64,000 nt of DNA from JARKQH01 sp964631605 (GTDB lineage: Bacteria > Verrucomicrobiota > Verrucomicrobiia > Limisphaerales > UBA8199): NCBI GenBank assembly GCA_964631605.1, contig CAZVYG010000003.1, positions 74,560 to 138,559 on the forward strand. Direction: 5' to 3'. Position numbers and translations under genes: made by a program. The stretch's first letter is position 1. Each line of letters starts with the position of its first letter. Below the pieces are notes generated by a model that searched no databases, was not told the DNA's origin, and saw nothing but the letters and a program-made list of their open reading frames with translations. Shown here piece after piece: positions 1 to 8,920 of the stretch.

Positions 1-632
1 AAGTTCCCATTGGCGGCAATGCCGGGGCTTCGGGCGGGATCGAATGGGTGGACTTGAATTCGAAAACGGTTTTGTTCGATGGGTTGTGGCATGCCTACAC
101 CTGGAATCTGAGCACGGCCACCTTCACGGCATTCGCGGGCGCTACCGCCAACAACGTGCTCAACGGCAACTACGGCTCGATTGAAAGCCTACGCTTTCGC
201 AATAACACCGGCGTCAGCGGCCCGTTCACGGTCTGGATTGATTATGTGGTCAACACCGTGAGTTCCGGTCCCGTGGTCATTCAGAGTTTTGAGGGATTCG
301 CCGATGGCACGGAAGTCATCTTCCAGGAACCCAGCTTCTCGGGCTCCACGTCGGGCAGTATCGCGCCGGGAAGCAGCGCGGGCGTGGACAACTCACTCGC
401 ATTCGACGGCACGGCATCGTACAAGGTGAATTGGTCCTTCGTGGACAATACCGACCGCTGGCTGCGGCTCACCACGTTCAATGCGGCCAATACCCCGAAT
501 CCCCTCATACGCTTTGACCAGAACAGCGAGGTTACGGTGTATATGATGGCCGTCGTTCCGGAACCGACCAGCGCGGTCATGTTGCTCCTGGGCGGGGCGA
601 TGTTGCTGATCGCCCGGCGACGCCGGTCTTGA
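1..632 (+). CDS. PEP-CTERM sorting domain protein (5' partial)
   Basis: The frame is already open at the first base of the window, so the true start lies upstream and only about the last 210 residues are seen. The visible part is rich in Asn, Thr, Ser and Gly, as in extracellular beta-sandwich proteins. The C-terminus has the three parts of a PEP-CTERM signal: a VPEPT motif, a hydrophobic stretch rich in Met, Leu and Gly, and a final Arg cluster ending RRRRS. In known systems this tail directs export and processing by an exosortase (EpsH/XrtA type). No exosortase gene is in the window. The protein is probably secreted and surface-bound, with unknown function. It converges with the SDR gene that follows, with 84 bases between the two stops. 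Confidence 0.85.
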   Translation, partial: VPIGGNAGASGGIEWVDLNSKTVLFDGLWHAYTWNLSTATFTAFAGATANNVLNGNYGSIESLRFRNNTGVSGPFTVWIDYVVNTVSSGPVVIQSFEGFADGTEVIFQEPSFSGSTSGSIAPGSSAGVDNSLAFDGTASYKVNWSFVDNTDRWLRLTTFNAANTPNPLIRFDQNSEVTVYMMAVVPEPTSAVMLLLGGAMLLIARRRRS

Positions 633-716
633 CCGCTAGCTCGGCGGGACCTTTCGATTGTCTCGAGCGACAGCATCCCGGCGGATGTCTGGGGCGCGGT
701 TCAAGGTTTGTTCCCT

Positions 717-1400
717 CTACGGCGCCGTGAGCGCCTTGCCGTTATCGGCAGGGCCGAGGTTGAGGAGGAACGGAGCGGCGGTTTTGGCCCAGGCTTCCGG
801 CGAGGGGTAATTGGCGGCGGCCTTGCCGAAGCAGCTTTGCAACATGCGGGTGTTGATGATGCCGGGATTGAGGGCGACGGCCGCCATGCCCGAGGGCAAC
901 TCCTGGGCGAAAGCCTGGGTCAGGCCTTCGATGGCCCATTTGCTGGCGCAATAGGGCGCGACCTCGGCTTCCGCCGAGCGCCCCCAGCCGGAGCTGAAAT
1001 TGACAATGACGCCTTGCCTGCGTTTGACCATTTCGGGCACGACATAGCGAATGACATTGGCCACGCCTTTGACGTTGACATCCATGACTTCGTCAAACTC
1101 CCGCGCGGTGACCTCCCACAGGCGGGCGTTTTTGTTGATGACCGCCGCGTTGTTGAGCAGCAGGTCGGGCGGGCCGTGAGAGGTCAGCAAGAGGCTGGCC
1201 CAGGATTTGACCTCCGCGTCGGAAGAGACATCAATCATGTAGAAATCGTGCGGGGGGCCGAATTGCCGCCGCAACTGGTCAATTCTGGCCTTGGTCCTTC
1301 CGCAGCCGAGGACGGTGTGGCCGAGGCGGACAAATTCCGCCGCCAGCGCCCAGCCCAACCCATAGGTGGCCCCGGTTATCAATATCGTTTTTCCGGCCAT
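717..1400 (-). CDS. SDR family oxidoreductase
   Basis: A classical short-chain dehydrogenase/reductase of 227 residues. The NAD(P)-binding glycine motif GATYGLG is at residues 10-16, NNAA at 83-86, the catalytic Ser in NFSS near 136-137, and the YxxxK pair at Y150 and K154. The ATG at 1400 was chosen because ITGATYGLG then sits at the usual distance from the N-terminus; an in-frame extension upstream adds 16 residues of no family character. Substrate cannot be told from sequence. The C-terminal end is short for the family but has no sign of truncation. It lies downstream of a secreted-protein gene in the same direction with a 140-base gap, so it may have its own promoter. Confidence 0.9.
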   Translation of the reverse strand: MAGKTILITGATYGLGWALAAEFVRLGHTVLGCGRTKARIDQLRRQFGPPHDFYMIDVSSDAEVKSWASLLLTSHGPPDLLLNNAAVINKNARLWEVTAREFDEVMDVNVKGVANVIRYVVPEMVKRRQGVIVNFSSGWGRSAEAEVAPYCASKWAIEGLTQAFAQELPSGMAAVALNPGIINTRMLQSCFGKAAANYPSPEAWAKTAAPFLLNLGPADNGKALTAP

Positions 1401-1540
1401 AATCGTGTGAGAAGCGCGCATTTTCCACAGAGCCGGGCGGAATAGCAACGGTTTTCGCCGTGGTTTTTTTACGCGCCGGGGTTCGGCAACTTTTCAGCCC
1501 GGGCGGGAAGAGGGGCGGCGAGGACGCGGCTTGGGAAGGA

Positions 1541-3019
1541 TCAGCGGGGGGCGGTATTGGTGCGGCGGGTGACCTGGGGAGGCGGGAGATTGGTTGGGGT
1601 CACGGCGGGGGGAATCCCCTGGGTGTGGATTTCCCGGACTGCGGCTGGAACCGGCCGGAGAGCGTTGGCGCGCACATCCAACAGGTCCAGTTGCTGGATG
1701 GCCTGGTTGGCTGCCCGTTGCAGGGCGCCGCTCGGGCGGCGGCGGGCGAAGCCGCCGCCACGGTGGCCTTGCTTGAGATAAGTGTCCAGGACAACGCAAT
1801 ACTCATCCACCAAGGCGGCCAGATCGGGGGCGACGCGCACCCGCAAATGGAGCAGTTCGCGAAACTTGGCTTCGAGGGCGGGGGCCTGGCGCGGCGGCTC
1901 CCAATCGCGGATCACGGCCTGGAGCGTGACGTCGGCATTGAGCGGAACCGCGTTGGAGGTGGAATGGACCTGGACCGGAATGCGCAACGCCTCGAGCAGT
2001 TTTTCCCAACTGTCCTGGATGTGCCAGGTGTCGGTCAGGTCCCGGCCGGTGAAGTGCACCACGTAAAGCGACCACCACTTCTCGACGTCGAGGGGCCGTT
2101 GAAAGTGGTTCTGGTAGGCCTCGAGAAACGCGAACTGCCAGTTGTGGTATCGCGGCAGAAGCTCGAGCATCCGGCGCATGGCGCCCCGCTGGTCGGGGAG
2201 CCCGAGCAAAGCGGTGACGAACAACTGGGCGCTGGAGCGGTAGCGCTCGGCTTCCGGGCCCTCGGTGCCGTCAGGCCCGGGCCAGCTCAGCTCCTCGAAG
2301 GTGAGCGGCGAACTCCGGGTCAAGTGTTGATGGACCGCCTCGAGCGGATTGGAGAGGCGGGCCTGGACCATGGTGGGCGTGAAGCGCATGCCGCCCGGGT
2401 GCTCCTTCGGCGGCGGGAGGAAAATGGCAAGCTCGCTGGACCTCAGCAATTGTTCGGCCAGGCCATCCACCAGCCAGCGGGGCAATTCCACCGTCCGCTC
2501 CGCCGCGCCGCGGTTGGCATACTCGAGCAAAAGCACCTGGACCATGGCCCGCAGGTAGCGGGCCTTCTCGACCAGGTGAGGCATCTCGACCCGATACTGC
2601 CAGCCGTCCCGGAATCGTTCCGCCAAAACGACGATGGGGTTGTCGGGGCCCCGACCAGCCTGCACCACCATCGAGATTTTCCCCTGCCAGGGTCCGCGAA
2701 TTTCGAGGTGACGCCACAATTCCTGTTTCAAACGCTCGCAGGAAACCGGCACGAGGGTCGGCTCGAGCCGGATATAGGCCGGGTTGGTTTCGAGGTTCGA
2801 CCTCCACTGCGCCGGTCCGGTCGCCGGGAGTGTCTGCACGACAAACTGTCCGGAATGGCTGCGCGCGGTGGTGGGCGGTTCCGGGAGGGCTGCCGTTGCG
2901 GCGCGGTCCCAGAGCAACAAAAACAGAACCAGGCCGCCGACTCGAGATCGGGAGAGGAGGGACATCCAGAAGCAAGGGCGGCGGCCGGGCCGGGTGAGAA
3001 TGGATGGTCCCGGGTTCAT
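1541..3019 (-). CDS. Secreted or membrane-anchored protein of unknown function
   Basis: A 492-residue protein whose N-terminus has basic residues followed by a hydrophobic core (about residues 17-40), consistent with a signal peptide or anchor. The body is helical and rich in Trp and Arg, with a segment LPRWLVDGLAEQLL near residue 190 that resembles the active-site helix region of peptidase MA-like proteins but has no HExxH. A catalytic role is therefore not supported. The ATG at 3019 is only 2 bases after the stop of the FmdB-type gene, giving a TAAGCATG junction, which suggests translational coupling. The C-terminus is Pro/Thr-rich. I do not recognise a named family. Confidence 0.75.
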   Translation of the reverse strand: MNPGPSILTRPGRRPCFWMSLLSRSRVGGLVLFLLLWDRAATAALPEPPTTARSHSGQFVVQTLPATGPAQWRSNLETNPAYIRLEPTLVPVSCERLKQELWRHLEIRGPWQGKISMVVQAGRGPDNPIVVLAERFRDGWQYRVEMPHLVEKARYLRAMVQVLLLEYANRGAAERTVELPRWLVDGLAEQLLRSSELAIFLPPPKEHPGGMRFTPTMVQARLSNPLEAVHQHLTRSSPLTFEELSWPGPDGTEGPEAERYRSSAQLFVTALLGLPDQRGAMRRMLELLPRYHNWQFAFLEAYQNHFQRPLDVEKWWSLYVVHFTGRDLTDTWHIQDSWEKLLEALRIPVQVHSTSNAVPLNADVTLQAVIRDWEPPRQAPALEAKFRELLHLRVRVAPDLAALVDEYCVVLDTYLKQGHRGGGFARRRPSGALQRAANQAIQQLDLLDVRANALRPVPAAVREIHTQGIPPAVTPTNLPPPQVTRRTNTAPR

Positions 3020-3021
3020 GC

Positions 3022-3378
3022 TTACCCGGCGCCCCTGGCGCTGGAGGCCGCCGCGGGTTTGCCGGCGGCGGGTGTGGAGGAAGAGTTGCCAGCGCCGGAG
3101 CCGTTCCCCGAACCGGATTTGGAATCGCTGCCGCCCGAGGCGGTGTCCTTGCGCGCCGCCTGTTTGTAGCTCTCGCTGCGATAATCGGTGATGTAAAAGC
3201 CGCTGCCTTTGAAGAGCAGCCCCGCGCCGCCACTGATGGCGCGGCGGACCTTGCCTTTGCCCCAGCGCTTCATGGCGCAGGCTTCCTTCGGACATACCTT
3301 CAGCGGCGAGTCCGATATTGATTGAAATTGTTCAAACTCATGACCGCACTTCTCGCAAATGTATTCGTATGTCGGCAT
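3022..3378 (-). CDS. FmdB-type zinc ribbon protein
   Basis: A 118-residue protein starting MPTYEYICEKCG, the signature of the FmdB/CxxC_CXXC_SSSS small zinc ribbon family. Cysteines at C8, C11, C29 and C34 form the likely zinc site; the second pair is CPKEAC rather than the common CPxC. After the ribbon come GAGLLFKGSGFYITDY, typical of the family, and then a low-complexity tail rich in Ser, Gly and Ala (from about residue 78). FmdB proteins are often annotated as regulators, but their biochemical role is largely unsettled. It is the first gene of a two-gene unit with the secreted protein that follows. Confidence 0.88.
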   Translation of the reverse strand: MPTYEYICEKCGHEFEQFQSISDSPLKVCPKEACAMKRWGKGKVRRAISGGAGLLFKGSGFYITDYRSESYKQAARKDTASGGSDSKSGSGNGSGAGNSSSTPAAGKPAAASSARGAG

Positions 3379-3441
3379 AGCCAGCCTTCCTTAATAGTCG
3401 GGGCGAGGGGAACGGTCAAGTTCGGTCCGAGCGCGTTCGGG

Positions 3442-6414
3442 CTAGTCGGCGGCCTTGAGCAACCGGACGGGGCCCAGCAGGCCGGAGGGCAGCAGCGGGT
3501 CACCGGCTTTGTATGGGCGATACGTGGTCCGCGCGAACTTGAGCTCGGGCAAGGCGGCGTCGCCAATCATCCGGTTCGGCCAGAGGTTCGCAACTTCGAT
3601 CTCGAGCGTGTTGGAACCGGGTTTGAGGGCGCGGCTGATGTCCACCCGCCACGGGGCGGTCCAGACCACGCCGCAGTCGGCGCCGTTGACCCGCACGCGG
3701 GCCATGACGCGCACCTGGCCAAGGTCCAATAGAATGGCCTGGCTCGCAGCGGCCACCGGCTCCGCCGGGAGATGGAAGGTGGTCCGATAGGCGGCGATGC
3801 CCGAGTAATACTTGATGCCGGGCTCGGGCCGCTGGGTCCAGTCCTGCAAGGTCTCGAATCGGACTGAGGCTGGCGCGCCCAGGGAGGCATCGAAGGAGAC
3901 GTCCCAGGCCCCGGTCAGAGTCTGAAGCTCGGTGCACTCGGAGAAGTTCCTGGCGCCGGCGCCGGGGGAAGCAACTGCCGCGGACCTCCGGGTCGGGAAT
4001 ACCACGAAATAGCTTTCGAAGGGTTCAAAATGTAAAGGAATTTCGGTATCCCCTGCCCCGCGCCGGTACTGCGGCAGGGACCGGACCTGGCCGGTCATTG
4101 GGTTCCAAAGTTCCGGGGCGCCCGTCCCGACGCGAAATGCGGCGGTGGTTTGGAGGGGCTGATCGGTGCGGTTCGCGACGAAATAGATCTCCCGATCCGC
4201 CGTGCGACGATGGGTGTAGCGCACCGGCTCGGGACAGACGAAGTCCTCGCTCACGCCGAGGTCACGCAGGGCGGCGGCGGCGAGGTCGTAATGGGGGTAA
4301 AGAGGCGCTGGCGGCGGTTGCGGGTTCAAGCGCCCAGCGGATAGCTCCTCGCCCCAGATGATGCGGCCCTTGCCGTATGGGCGGACGCTTTGGCCGGAGG
4401 GAGGAACCAGGCCGCCCCACAAGGCTTTGGCCCGCCGGGCCACTTCCCGATCACAGGTGGGATAATTCACGAGGCTGGGGGATTTGCGCGGCGGATTGCC
4501 CATGACGACGGCGCCGGCTTTGACGAGCGCCTCGAGTTTGCGGAGCAGCTCGGGCGTCATGGTTTCACAGTTCGGCAAGACCAGCAGTTGGTAGGTGGCG
4601 CCGCCGGGGAAAACAATTCGGCCGGACCGCACCCGGGCCCGCTCGAGCAGCGCCTGAGCGGAGCAACCGTCGAAATTGAGGCCGCGGCGGTCGGGCAGCC
4701 GGCCGGAGCCTGTGAAAGCCGAAGGCGGCGGTTGGAACACATTCGGCGCTCCTTCGGGCATGAGGTACAGCAGGTCGGCCACCGTGCGGCCCTGGCGCAA
4801 GAGGTGCTGGCAGCGGCTGATATAGCGGTGGTATTCGGCGGCCATGGGCCACCACGTTTGGCCGCGGTCCCAGTGCACGCCGTAGGGTCCCATCACCATT
4901 CCGGGCCGGTCTTCGTCGGGCTTATGAGCGAAGGTGTGGTAGGCAAAGCGGTTGATACCGGTGGCAAAGGCCCAATCCCCCTGGTTTTTGAGCGCGCCCG
5001 GAAAGAGCTTCCACGCCTCTTCCGGCCCCGCGGTAAAGGCCTCGGCGGCCACGATCGGCAGGCCGAGCACATGCGCAATCGAGGCGGCCGTGTGGCAACT
5101 GTACGCGGTGTCAAAGCCCATGCTCCAGAACTCGCACATGGGCACATCGGCGACCGCGCCTAGGTCGAAGTCGTTTGCCGGGTTCATATCATAAGGCTCG
5201 ATGGAAAGGCCGAACCCGTGTTTGCGGCCAAGCCGCTTGAGGTGTTGGGCATGATTCTCGACAACCAATTCCTGGCCGGTCAGGCGCAGGTCCCAGAGAA
5301 ACCGTTCGCTTTGTTCGCGGCTGCCGACCACCTGCCCGGCATAGACGGGGTAAAACGGTTGCGGGTCGTAGCCGCGCCGTTTGCGGAACTCGTCGCGCAG
5401 GCGGGGCGTCCAGTTCTGCGCCCCCATTTCCCAACTGTCAATGTGCAGCATGGTCCAGCCCCGGCCGCGCGGTCGGGGTCCGACTTTGCCAAGCAATTTT
5501 CCGACGTACTCCTGGAAATGCGCGTCCAATGCCGCCGCATCAAACTTGTCGCACTCGAACCCAATCCCGGGCTCCGGCGCGGGGCGAGTCGAGGCGCCAT
5601 TATTCCGGCTTACAAAGCGAAGCACGGTCCACTTGCCCTGGGGAATCTCCCAATCGAGCGTGCCGTCCGGTTTCAAGCGGTCGGTGAGGTCGGTTACTTT
5701 TTCGAGCGGGACGGCGGAGCCTGGCGGGTCGGCGGGGAATTCAGCCGGGGCTTCGAGACGCGGTTTGACATTGGGCTGGGAGGAGAAAGGCGCCCGATAG
5801 ACCAGGGACTTCTCCTCGAGGTCCGGGAGACTGGCCGGATTGGAGGGGGTGGGGAACGCCAGGACTGCCACGTCCCGATAAAACCCTTCCCATTGCGAGC
5901 GCATTTGCGCGGGCACGTCGCCAAAAAAGGGCCGGTGCGGCGGCGGCACGGGGAGAGTGCCATGAAACCTGCCGGGGCCTTCCACTTCGACCTTGGCCGC
6001 CACGAGGTGCTGCATGGATTGTTCGGGCTTCACCCAGGGTCCCCCGCTGCCCGTCCACCCCGGCCCGGACCCGAGCGTAATCTCGATGCCCAGCCGCTCG
6101 GCCTCGCGCACCGCGTGGACGAACAGGTCCTGCCACTCTTCGCTCAGGAAATTCACCGGGCCGCGGGGCACGCCCACATTGACTTCGAGAAAGACAAGGT
6201 GGCCGATACCGGCGGCCTTCATGGATTCCAGATCCCGCGTCATGCCCGTGCGCGAGAGATTGCCATCCATGAAATACCAATACACGCCCGGGCGCGCGGA
6301 ATCGGGCGGGTCGTGGAACCCGGCTGCGAGATTATCGGCGCGGCCGAAGGCCAGGCCGGGGCCGAGCAAGCCCAAGCCGATCCACAAAAAGCAGGCGAGG
6401 AAACGAGGTCTCAT
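3442..6414 (-). CDS. GH106-like alpha-L-rhamnosidase
   Basis: A 990-residue secreted protein with a signal peptide (about 1-24, ending near AFGRA). The N-terminal half resembles glycoside hydrolase family 106: YWYFMDGNLSRTGMTRDLE near residue 45 and ITLGSGPGWTGSGGPWV near 115, followed by a TIM-barrel-like region. The C-terminal 150 residues look like a galactose-binding-like beta sandwich (VRVNGADCGVVWTAPWRVDIS and LEIEVANLWPNRMIGD), common in GH2/GH106 enzymes. GH106 enzymes release L-rhamnose from pectic and other rhamnosides, so the enzyme probably acts in the periplasm or outside the cell. It is downstream of the mannan-type cluster in the same direction with a 63-base gap. Substrate is an inference from family. 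Confidence 0.82.
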   Translation of the reverse strand: MRPRFLACFLWIGLGLLGPGLAFGRADNLAAGFHDPPDSARPGVYWYFMDGNLSRTGMTRDLESMKAAGIGHLVFLEVNVGVPRGPVNFLSEEWQDLFVHAVREAERLGIEITLGSGPGWTGSGGPWVKPEQSMQHLVAAKVEVEGPGRFHGTLPVPPPHRPFFGDVPAQMRSQWEGFYRDVAVLAFPTPSNPASLPDLEEKSLVYRAPFSSQPNVKPRLEAPAEFPADPPGSAVPLEKVTDLTDRLKPDGTLDWEIPQGKWTVLRFVSRNNGASTRPAPEPGIGFECDKFDAAALDAHFQEYVGKLLGKVGPRPRGRGWTMLHIDSWEMGAQNWTPRLRDEFRKRRGYDPQPFYPVYAGQVVGSREQSERFLWDLRLTGQELVVENHAQHLKRLGRKHGFGLSIEPYDMNPANDFDLGAVADVPMCEFWSMGFDTAYSCHTAASIAHVLGLPIVAAEAFTAGPEEAWKLFPGALKNQGDWAFATGINRFAYHTFAHKPDEDRPGMVMGPYGVHWDRGQTWWPMAAEYHRYISRCQHLLRQGRTVADLLYLMPEGAPNVFQPPPSAFTGSGRLPDRRGLNFDGCSAQALLERARVRSGRIVFPGGATYQLLVLPNCETMTPELLRKLEALVKAGAVVMGNPPRKSPSLVNYPTCDREVARRAKALWGGLVPPSGQSVRPYGKGRIIWGEELSAGRLNPQPPPAPLYPHYDLAAAALRDLGVSEDFVCPEPVRYTHRRTADREIYFVANRTDQPLQTTAAFRVGTGAPELWNPMTGQVRSLPQYRRGAGDTEIPLHFEPFESYFVVFPTRRSAAVASPGAGARNFSECTELQTLTGAWDVSFDASLGAPASVRFETLQDWTQRPEPGIKYYSGIAAYRTTFHLPAEPVAAASQAILLDLGQVRVMARVRVNGADCGVVWTAPWRVDISRALKPGSNTLEIEVANLWPNRMIGDAALPELKFARTTYRPYKAGDPLLPSGLLGPVRLLKAAD

Positions 6415-6477
6415 TTAAATCAAGGAGTTTTCTGATTGAGAATGGGGGACAACTGGGAGGCCATGGTTTGGCCACCC

Positions 6478-8820
6478 TCACCGGACCACGAAGGCGGCCG
6501 TGCCGGTTGCCTTTTTCTCAAAGGGTCCGGGCCGCGGCTGGGACTTGCTACGGTGTTTACCGAAGTAGTCCCTGTCAACCTTCAGAGGCGAGTCGTCGGG
6601 GTCCACGTAGGGAAGGCCCGGGACGCGCGCCTTGCCCAAGAGTGCCGTGGTCACGAGCCGCGTCCGGGCCTGCCGCAAGGATTGGCCCAAGTCCAGGTAA
6701 AGCAGCCATTGTCCTTGTCGCTCGACGAGCCGTGGGGCGGGATTGTGGTCCGCGAGCACCAGCGCGTCCGCCTCCCGCGCATAGGGCCGGGCGCCGCAAT
6801 AATACACGTTGCCGCCGGTGAAAAGCGGGACCGGACGAAAATCGTACATCCACAGGCCAAAGCCGCCGGCGGACTGCGGGTCCTTGTCCGGGACGATTTG
6901 TGGGGCGTTGGCGGACGGGCCGGGACCCACAAAGATGTTGTTGTAGAACCGGTTGTCGCCGCCGTCGGTCTTCACGAGGCCGGCGACAGTGGTTGAATGC
7001 GCCGGATGATAGGGGGTCTCCCGATTGGGCTCGGGTCGGCTGATGATTTTGCCGGCAAACAGGTTGTGGGCGTAGGCGCCACCTTCCGACATGTCCAGCA
7101 GACTGGTCCCGGAAAGGAACAGATTGTTGTCCACGAGGTAGGGTCCGTGATTGACTTCCATGAACAGGTCCTCCGACGGCCAGTTGTCATGCAGCAGGTT
7201 TTGCGTCACGCGCGTTCCCTGGGCCATCCAGTCCAGCCAGATGCCCCGGCAAGTGCGGTAGATATGATTTCCCCGGATGGTTGAGTCAATGGCGGCGTGG
7301 AACTTGATCCCCGCCATCTCCGCGCCCCGGAACAAGCGGCGGACTTGGACGTCGTGAATGACGTTGCCGGTAACAGTGCTGAAGGCCGCGCCCAGGCTGC
7401 CGACAATGCCCGCCTGCTCGCAGTGGGAGATGGTGTTGTTGCGGACAAGATGGTGGCCGATGTTGTCCCGGGTCCAGGGAATGCGGTAGGCGTGGGCGCG
7501 TTCGATGGTTTTGACATAGCCTTCGGCGGTGTCGGCGGAGGTGTTGTCCCACTGGTCGCCGTGTTTGCCCAGCGCGATACCCGAACACACGGAATGGCTG
7601 ATGATATTGTTTTCGATGATCCAGCCCTTGCTCCAATGCGTGCCGATCAGCCCGATCTGCTCGGCGGTGGGCGGCGCCCAGGGGGTGGCGGCGTGGCGCA
7701 TGATGAAACCGCGCACGGTGATAAAGTTGCGGCCCGGCTGGTCGGGATAGAACACGGTCTGGCGCACATTGATTTCGACGAGCTGCTCGTTGGGATTCAC
7801 GCGCTCGAACTGGGCCCAAATGGTTGTATTGGTTTCATCCACGCGGGCATACCACAATTGCGGGTTGATCTTGCGGTCCGCCGGGGGTGGGGTCTTTTGG
7901 CTCTTGAATACCAGGCACACGGTCCTGGTTCCGGCGACCGGCTTGATCGGGGCCTGGAAGGATGCCCAGGTTTGCCAGTCGCGGGTGCTTTTGACGGGGC
8001 AGGCGCCCAGCAACTCGCCTTCGGGCGTGTCGAGCCGGATTTCGATGATTCCGCCCGAGGAAGCTGAAGCGGCGCGAATCTCGAGCTGGCTGGCGCCAGT
8101 CCCGAAGTTCACGTTTTCATATCGCACCCAGTCGCCATGCTCAATCCAGCCGATGCACTCACCGCCCTCGGAGCAGGGAGCGGTCTGAACGCCTTGCTGA
8201 GCCGCAAAAGCGGCGGCGGGAATTCGCGCCCCTTCGGCCGGGGTCGCCACCGGCCGGAACCAGGCGAGGTTCAACAGGTAATCGTCGTCCACTCCGTTGA
8301 GCCATGGCGGTTTCGATCCCGCCGGCATCAAGACCTCCTCGAGCCGGGCGGCCTCGGTCAGCCATTCGCCATTGAGGTACACAGCACCCGTGTGGTGCTC
8401 GCGCCCCCGCGGACTGAACCAGTCGCCGCGAATGAGGTCACGGTAGGGATTGAAATGGCCGAAGAAGGAATTCGGCAGGGTCACCTTCCAAACCCCTTCC
8501 TGCACCTTTTCCCAACCGCGGATGATTTCCGAGCCCTTGATTTCCACGGTCGCGCCGCGGGCGGCCTGGTAAGTGATGCGTTTCCGGTCGGAGGTGCCGC
8601 CGCGGGGCGGATTGACCCGCTCGCGATACACTCCTTCCTGCACCGTGATGACATCGCCCGGCTGGGCGAGGTCCGCCGCCCGTTGAATGGTGCGGAGCGG
8701 GGCCTTGCGCGTGCCGGGATTGGTGTCACTGCCATGCACCGAGACGTGCCACTCGGCCGCCGGGGCCGGCGCCAGCAGAAGGAGTGTTGGGAGGAGAATA
8801 GAAGCGAGCGCAGATTTCAT
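6478..8820 (-). CDS. Secreted right-handed beta-helix protein with embedded CBM6-like domain
   Basis: A 780-residue protein with a signal peptide (MKSALASILLPTLLLLAPAPA). Residues about 23-100 look like a DUF1565/pectate-lyase-type start (WHVSVHGSDTNPGT, then DVITVQEGVYRERV). Residues about 195-308 resemble a CBM6-like sugar-binding beta sandwich (WIEHGDWVRYENVNFG, then EIRLDTPEGELLG). From about 350 to 650 there are repeated Asn-rich turns such as IIENNIISHS and HLVRNNTISHCEQAG, typical of a parallel beta-helix. Such proteins are usually polysaccharide lyases, epimerases or hydrolases; I cannot assign which. The ATG at 8820 gives a clean signal peptide. It follows the GH130 gene by 100 bases. 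Confidence 0.82.
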   Translation of the reverse strand: MKSALASILLPTLLLLAPAPAAEWHVSVHGSDTNPGTRKAPLRTIQRAADLAQPGDVITVQEGVYRERVNPPRGGTSDRKRITYQAARGATVEIKGSEIIRGWEKVQEGVWKVTLPNSFFGHFNPYRDLIRGDWFSPRGREHHTGAVYLNGEWLTEAARLEEVLMPAGSKPPWLNGVDDDYLLNLAWFRPVATPAEGARIPAAAFAAQQGVQTAPCSEGGECIGWIEHGDWVRYENVNFGTGASQLEIRAASASSGGIIEIRLDTPEGELLGACPVKSTRDWQTWASFQAPIKPVAGTRTVCLVFKSQKTPPPADRKINPQLWYARVDETNTTIWAQFERVNPNEQLVEINVRQTVFYPDQPGRNFITVRGFIMRHAATPWAPPTAEQIGLIGTHWSKGWIIENNIISHSVCSGIALGKHGDQWDNTSADTAEGYVKTIERAHAYRIPWTRDNIGHHLVRNNTISHCEQAGIVGSLGAAFSTVTGNVIHDVQVRRLFRGAEMAGIKFHAAIDSTIRGNHIYRTCRGIWLDWMAQGTRVTQNLLHDNWPSEDLFMEVNHGPYLVDNNLFLSGTSLLDMSEGGAYAHNLFAGKIISRPEPNRETPYHPAHSTTVAGLVKTDGGDNRFYNNIFVGPGPSANAPQIVPDKDPQSAGGFGLWMYDFRPVPLFTGGNVYYCGARPYAREADALVLADHNPAPRLVERQGQWLLYLDLGQSLRQARTRLVTTALLGKARVPGLPYVDPDDSPLKVDRDYFGKHRSKSQPRPGPFEKKATGTAAFVVR

Positions 8821-8920
8821 AGTGCTTTTGTCTTTGCAGCGGGAAGAGCAAAGCACAAGAGGCGGGCGCTGGTAAAGTCTTCCTTTCAGGAGCCGGCCGC
8901 GCCCGTCGCGATGGCTCGCA

